A DNA stretch of 7,398 nucleotides from an uncultured Sphingomonas sp. Lineage in GTDB: Bacteria; Pseudomonadota; Alphaproteobacteria; Sphingomonadales; Sphingomonadaceae. Both the position numbers and the translations under genes were made by a program. Shown here one piece after another: positions 6,282-7,398 of this stretch. The stretch is from contig CAKTFL010000100.1 in the NCBI GenBank assembly GCA_934555855.1, positions 1 through 7,398 on the forward strand. The letters are read 5' to 3'. The notes under the pieces were generated by a model. That model was given only the letters and a program-made list of their open reading frames with translations, did no database searches and was not told the DNA's origin. Each line of letters starts with the position of its first letter. Within the stretch, counting starts at the first letter, position 1.

Positions 6282-6313
6282 ACGCTCGCGGTCCGGGCGG
6301 AGCCTATCCCGGT

Positions 6314-6404
6314 CCCGTTCGTGCTGGGCTTGCCGAAGCATTGCCCTTCTTCGCTGGCGAGGCGACGAGGAGGGCAGCCCTTCGACCGGCTCAGGGTAAA
6401 CGGG
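6314..6404. repeat. Long imperfect inverted repeat between convergent genes
   Basis: The left arm at 6314-6346 and the right arm at 6372-6404 are each 33 bases. Aligned as reverse complements they agree at 22 positions, and several mismatches would allow G-U pairs in RNA. A shorter stem, TCGC (6351-6354) with GCGA (6362-6365), can cap the structure. Both arms belong to the family marked by CTGAGCTTGTCGA or its complement, also seen at 3624-3650. The element fills most of the 150-bp gap between the stops of the PhzF-family gene and mnmA, so it is a plausible bidirectional terminator or mRNA 3'-end protector. There is no U-tract on either side, so intrinsic termination is not certain. Confidence 0.75.
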
Positions 6405-6431
6405 AAGGAAGAATGCGAGCCGATCGGGCGC

Positions 6432-7398
6432 TCACGCCGCCAGTGCGACCGCCTCGGTCTGCTCGATCCAGCCGCCGCCCAGCACCCGCTCCCCGGCATA
6501 CAGCACCGCCGCCTGACCGGGGGCGACGCCATATTCGGGCTGGTCGAACACCAGCCGCTCCCCCTCCAGCCGGGCGGGAACCGGACGGGCCATGGAGCGG
6601 ACCTTGGCGGTCAGCGGCCCCTGGTGATCGCCGCCGATCCAGTTGACCCCGGACAGCCGCGCCGCCGCCACCGCCAGTGCCGCGCGGGGGCCGACCACGA
6701 CCTGCCGCGTCTCGGGCACCAGCCGCACCACATATAGTGGCTCCGGACTGCCGCCGATCTCCAGCCCCCGGCGCTGGCCGACGGTGAAGTGGATCAAGCC
6801 GCGATGCTCGCCCAGCCGCCGCCCGGTCATGTCGACGATCTCGCCCGCTGTGTCCGCTTCCGGCCTCAGCTTGCGGACGAGGCCGGCATAATCGCCATCC
6901 GGCACGAAGCAGATGTCCTGGCTGTCCGGCTTGGCCGCGACGCCAAGCTCCAGCGCCGCCGCGATTTCCCGCACCCGCGCCTTGGGCAGGCCGCCGAGCG
7001 GGAAACGCAGATAGTCGAGCTGCGCCTGAGTGGTCCCGAACAGGAAATAGCTCTGGTCCCGCGCCGGGTCGGCGCCCCGGTGCAGCTCCGCCCCGGCCGG
7101 GCCGGCGACACGGCGGACATAATGGCCGGTCGCCATGCAATCGGCGCCGAGGTCGCGGGCGAGCGCGAGCAGGTCGGTGAACTTGGGTCCCGTGTTGCAC
7201 TGCACGCACGGGATCGGCGTCCGCCCGGCGAGATATTCGTCGGCGAAGCGATCCACCACCTGCGTGCGGAAGCTCGATTCATGATCGAACACGTAATGGG
7301 CGATGCCCAGCCGATCGCACACCGCCCGCGCGTCGCGAATGTCGCGCCCCGCGCAGCACGCGCCCGCGCGCCCCACCGCCTCGCCATGATCATAGAGC
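6432..7398 (-). CDS. mnmA: tRNA-uridine 2-sulfurtransferase MnmA, 5' end missing
   Basis: The C-terminal 321 residues of MnmA (TrmU). It adenylates U34 in the Lys, Glu and Gln tRNAs and thiolates it to 2-thiouridine, with sulfur supplied by a relay from cysteine desulfurase. The visible part starts [19 protein letters not shown], typical of alphaproteobacterial MnmA. It contains PCVQCN, whose second cysteine is the expected catalytic residue, then [13 protein letters not shown], and DSQDICFV with the partner cysteine. The C-terminal beta-barrel region closes with a TGA at 6434-6432. The frame remains open through the right edge. About 40-60 N-terminal residues, including the ATP-binding SGGVDSS loop, should lie outside the window. 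The gene is convergent with the PhzF-family gene. Confidence 0.96.
   Translation of the reverse strand, partial: LYDHGEAVGRAGACCAGRDIRDARAVCDRLGIAHYVFDHESSFRTQVVDRFADEYLAGRTPIPCVQCNTGPKFTDLLALARDLGADCMATGHYVRRVAGPAGAELHRGADPARDQSYFLFGTTQAQLDYLRFPLGGLPKARVREIAAALELGVAAKPDSQDICFVPDGDYAGLVRKLRPEADTAGEIVDMTGRRLGEHRGLIHFTVGQRRGLEIGGSPEPLYVVRLVPETRQVVVGPRAALAVAAARLSGVNWIGGDHQGPLTAKVRSMARPVPARLEGERLVFDQPEYGVAPGQAAVLYAGERVLGGGWIEQTEAVALAA

Overview
This window is GC-rich chromosomal DNA, most likely from an alphaproteobacterium of the Sphingomonadales (Sphingomonas or a close relative). The reasons are the strong G/C preference at third codon positions, the character of the proteins, and two kinds of short dispersed palindromic repeat of the sort common in sphingomonad genomes. 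No rRNA, tRNA, CRISPR array, transposase or phage gene is visible.

Left part (1-3557, minus strand): a two-gene bacterial non-homologous end-joining (NHEJ) module. ku (3557 to 2661) encodes the DNA-end-binding protein. It is followed after 85 bp by ligD (2575 to 101), a complete three-domain ligase with phosphoesterase, ATP-dependent ligase and polymerase/primase domains in that order. A stem-loop repeat sits in the gap between the genes. A second, inverted copy of the same repeat (28 of 32 bases) lies inside ligD, where it is translated in frame as part of the linker between the phosphoesterase and ligase domains. Upstream of ku is a good candidate for a general-stress sigma factor (EcfG-type) promoter.

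Middle (3558-3955): a 398-bp divergent intergenic region. It holds the ku promoter candidate, one arm of a second repeat family, a doubtful small hydrophobic ORF that ends exactly at the pdxH start, and a 9-bp inverted repeat.

Right-centre (3956-6281, plus strand): a compact operon of pdxH (vitamin B6 oxidase), a FieF/YiiP-like cation-diffusion-facilitator metal exporter and a PhzF-family epimerase/isomerase-like protein. The genes overlap by 1-4 bases (ATGA, TGATG), so translational coupling is likely. The products do not form one obvious pathway.

Right end (6282-7398): a 150-bp convergent gap filled mostly by a long imperfect inverted repeat of the second family, a plausible bidirectional terminator. 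It is followed by the 3' part of mnmA (tRNA 2-thiouridylase, minus strand), whose N-terminus lies beyond the window.

All the protein families are known. The least ordinary signals are the palindromic element translated inside ligD, its inverted partner in the ku-ligD leader, and the possible stress control of NHEJ.
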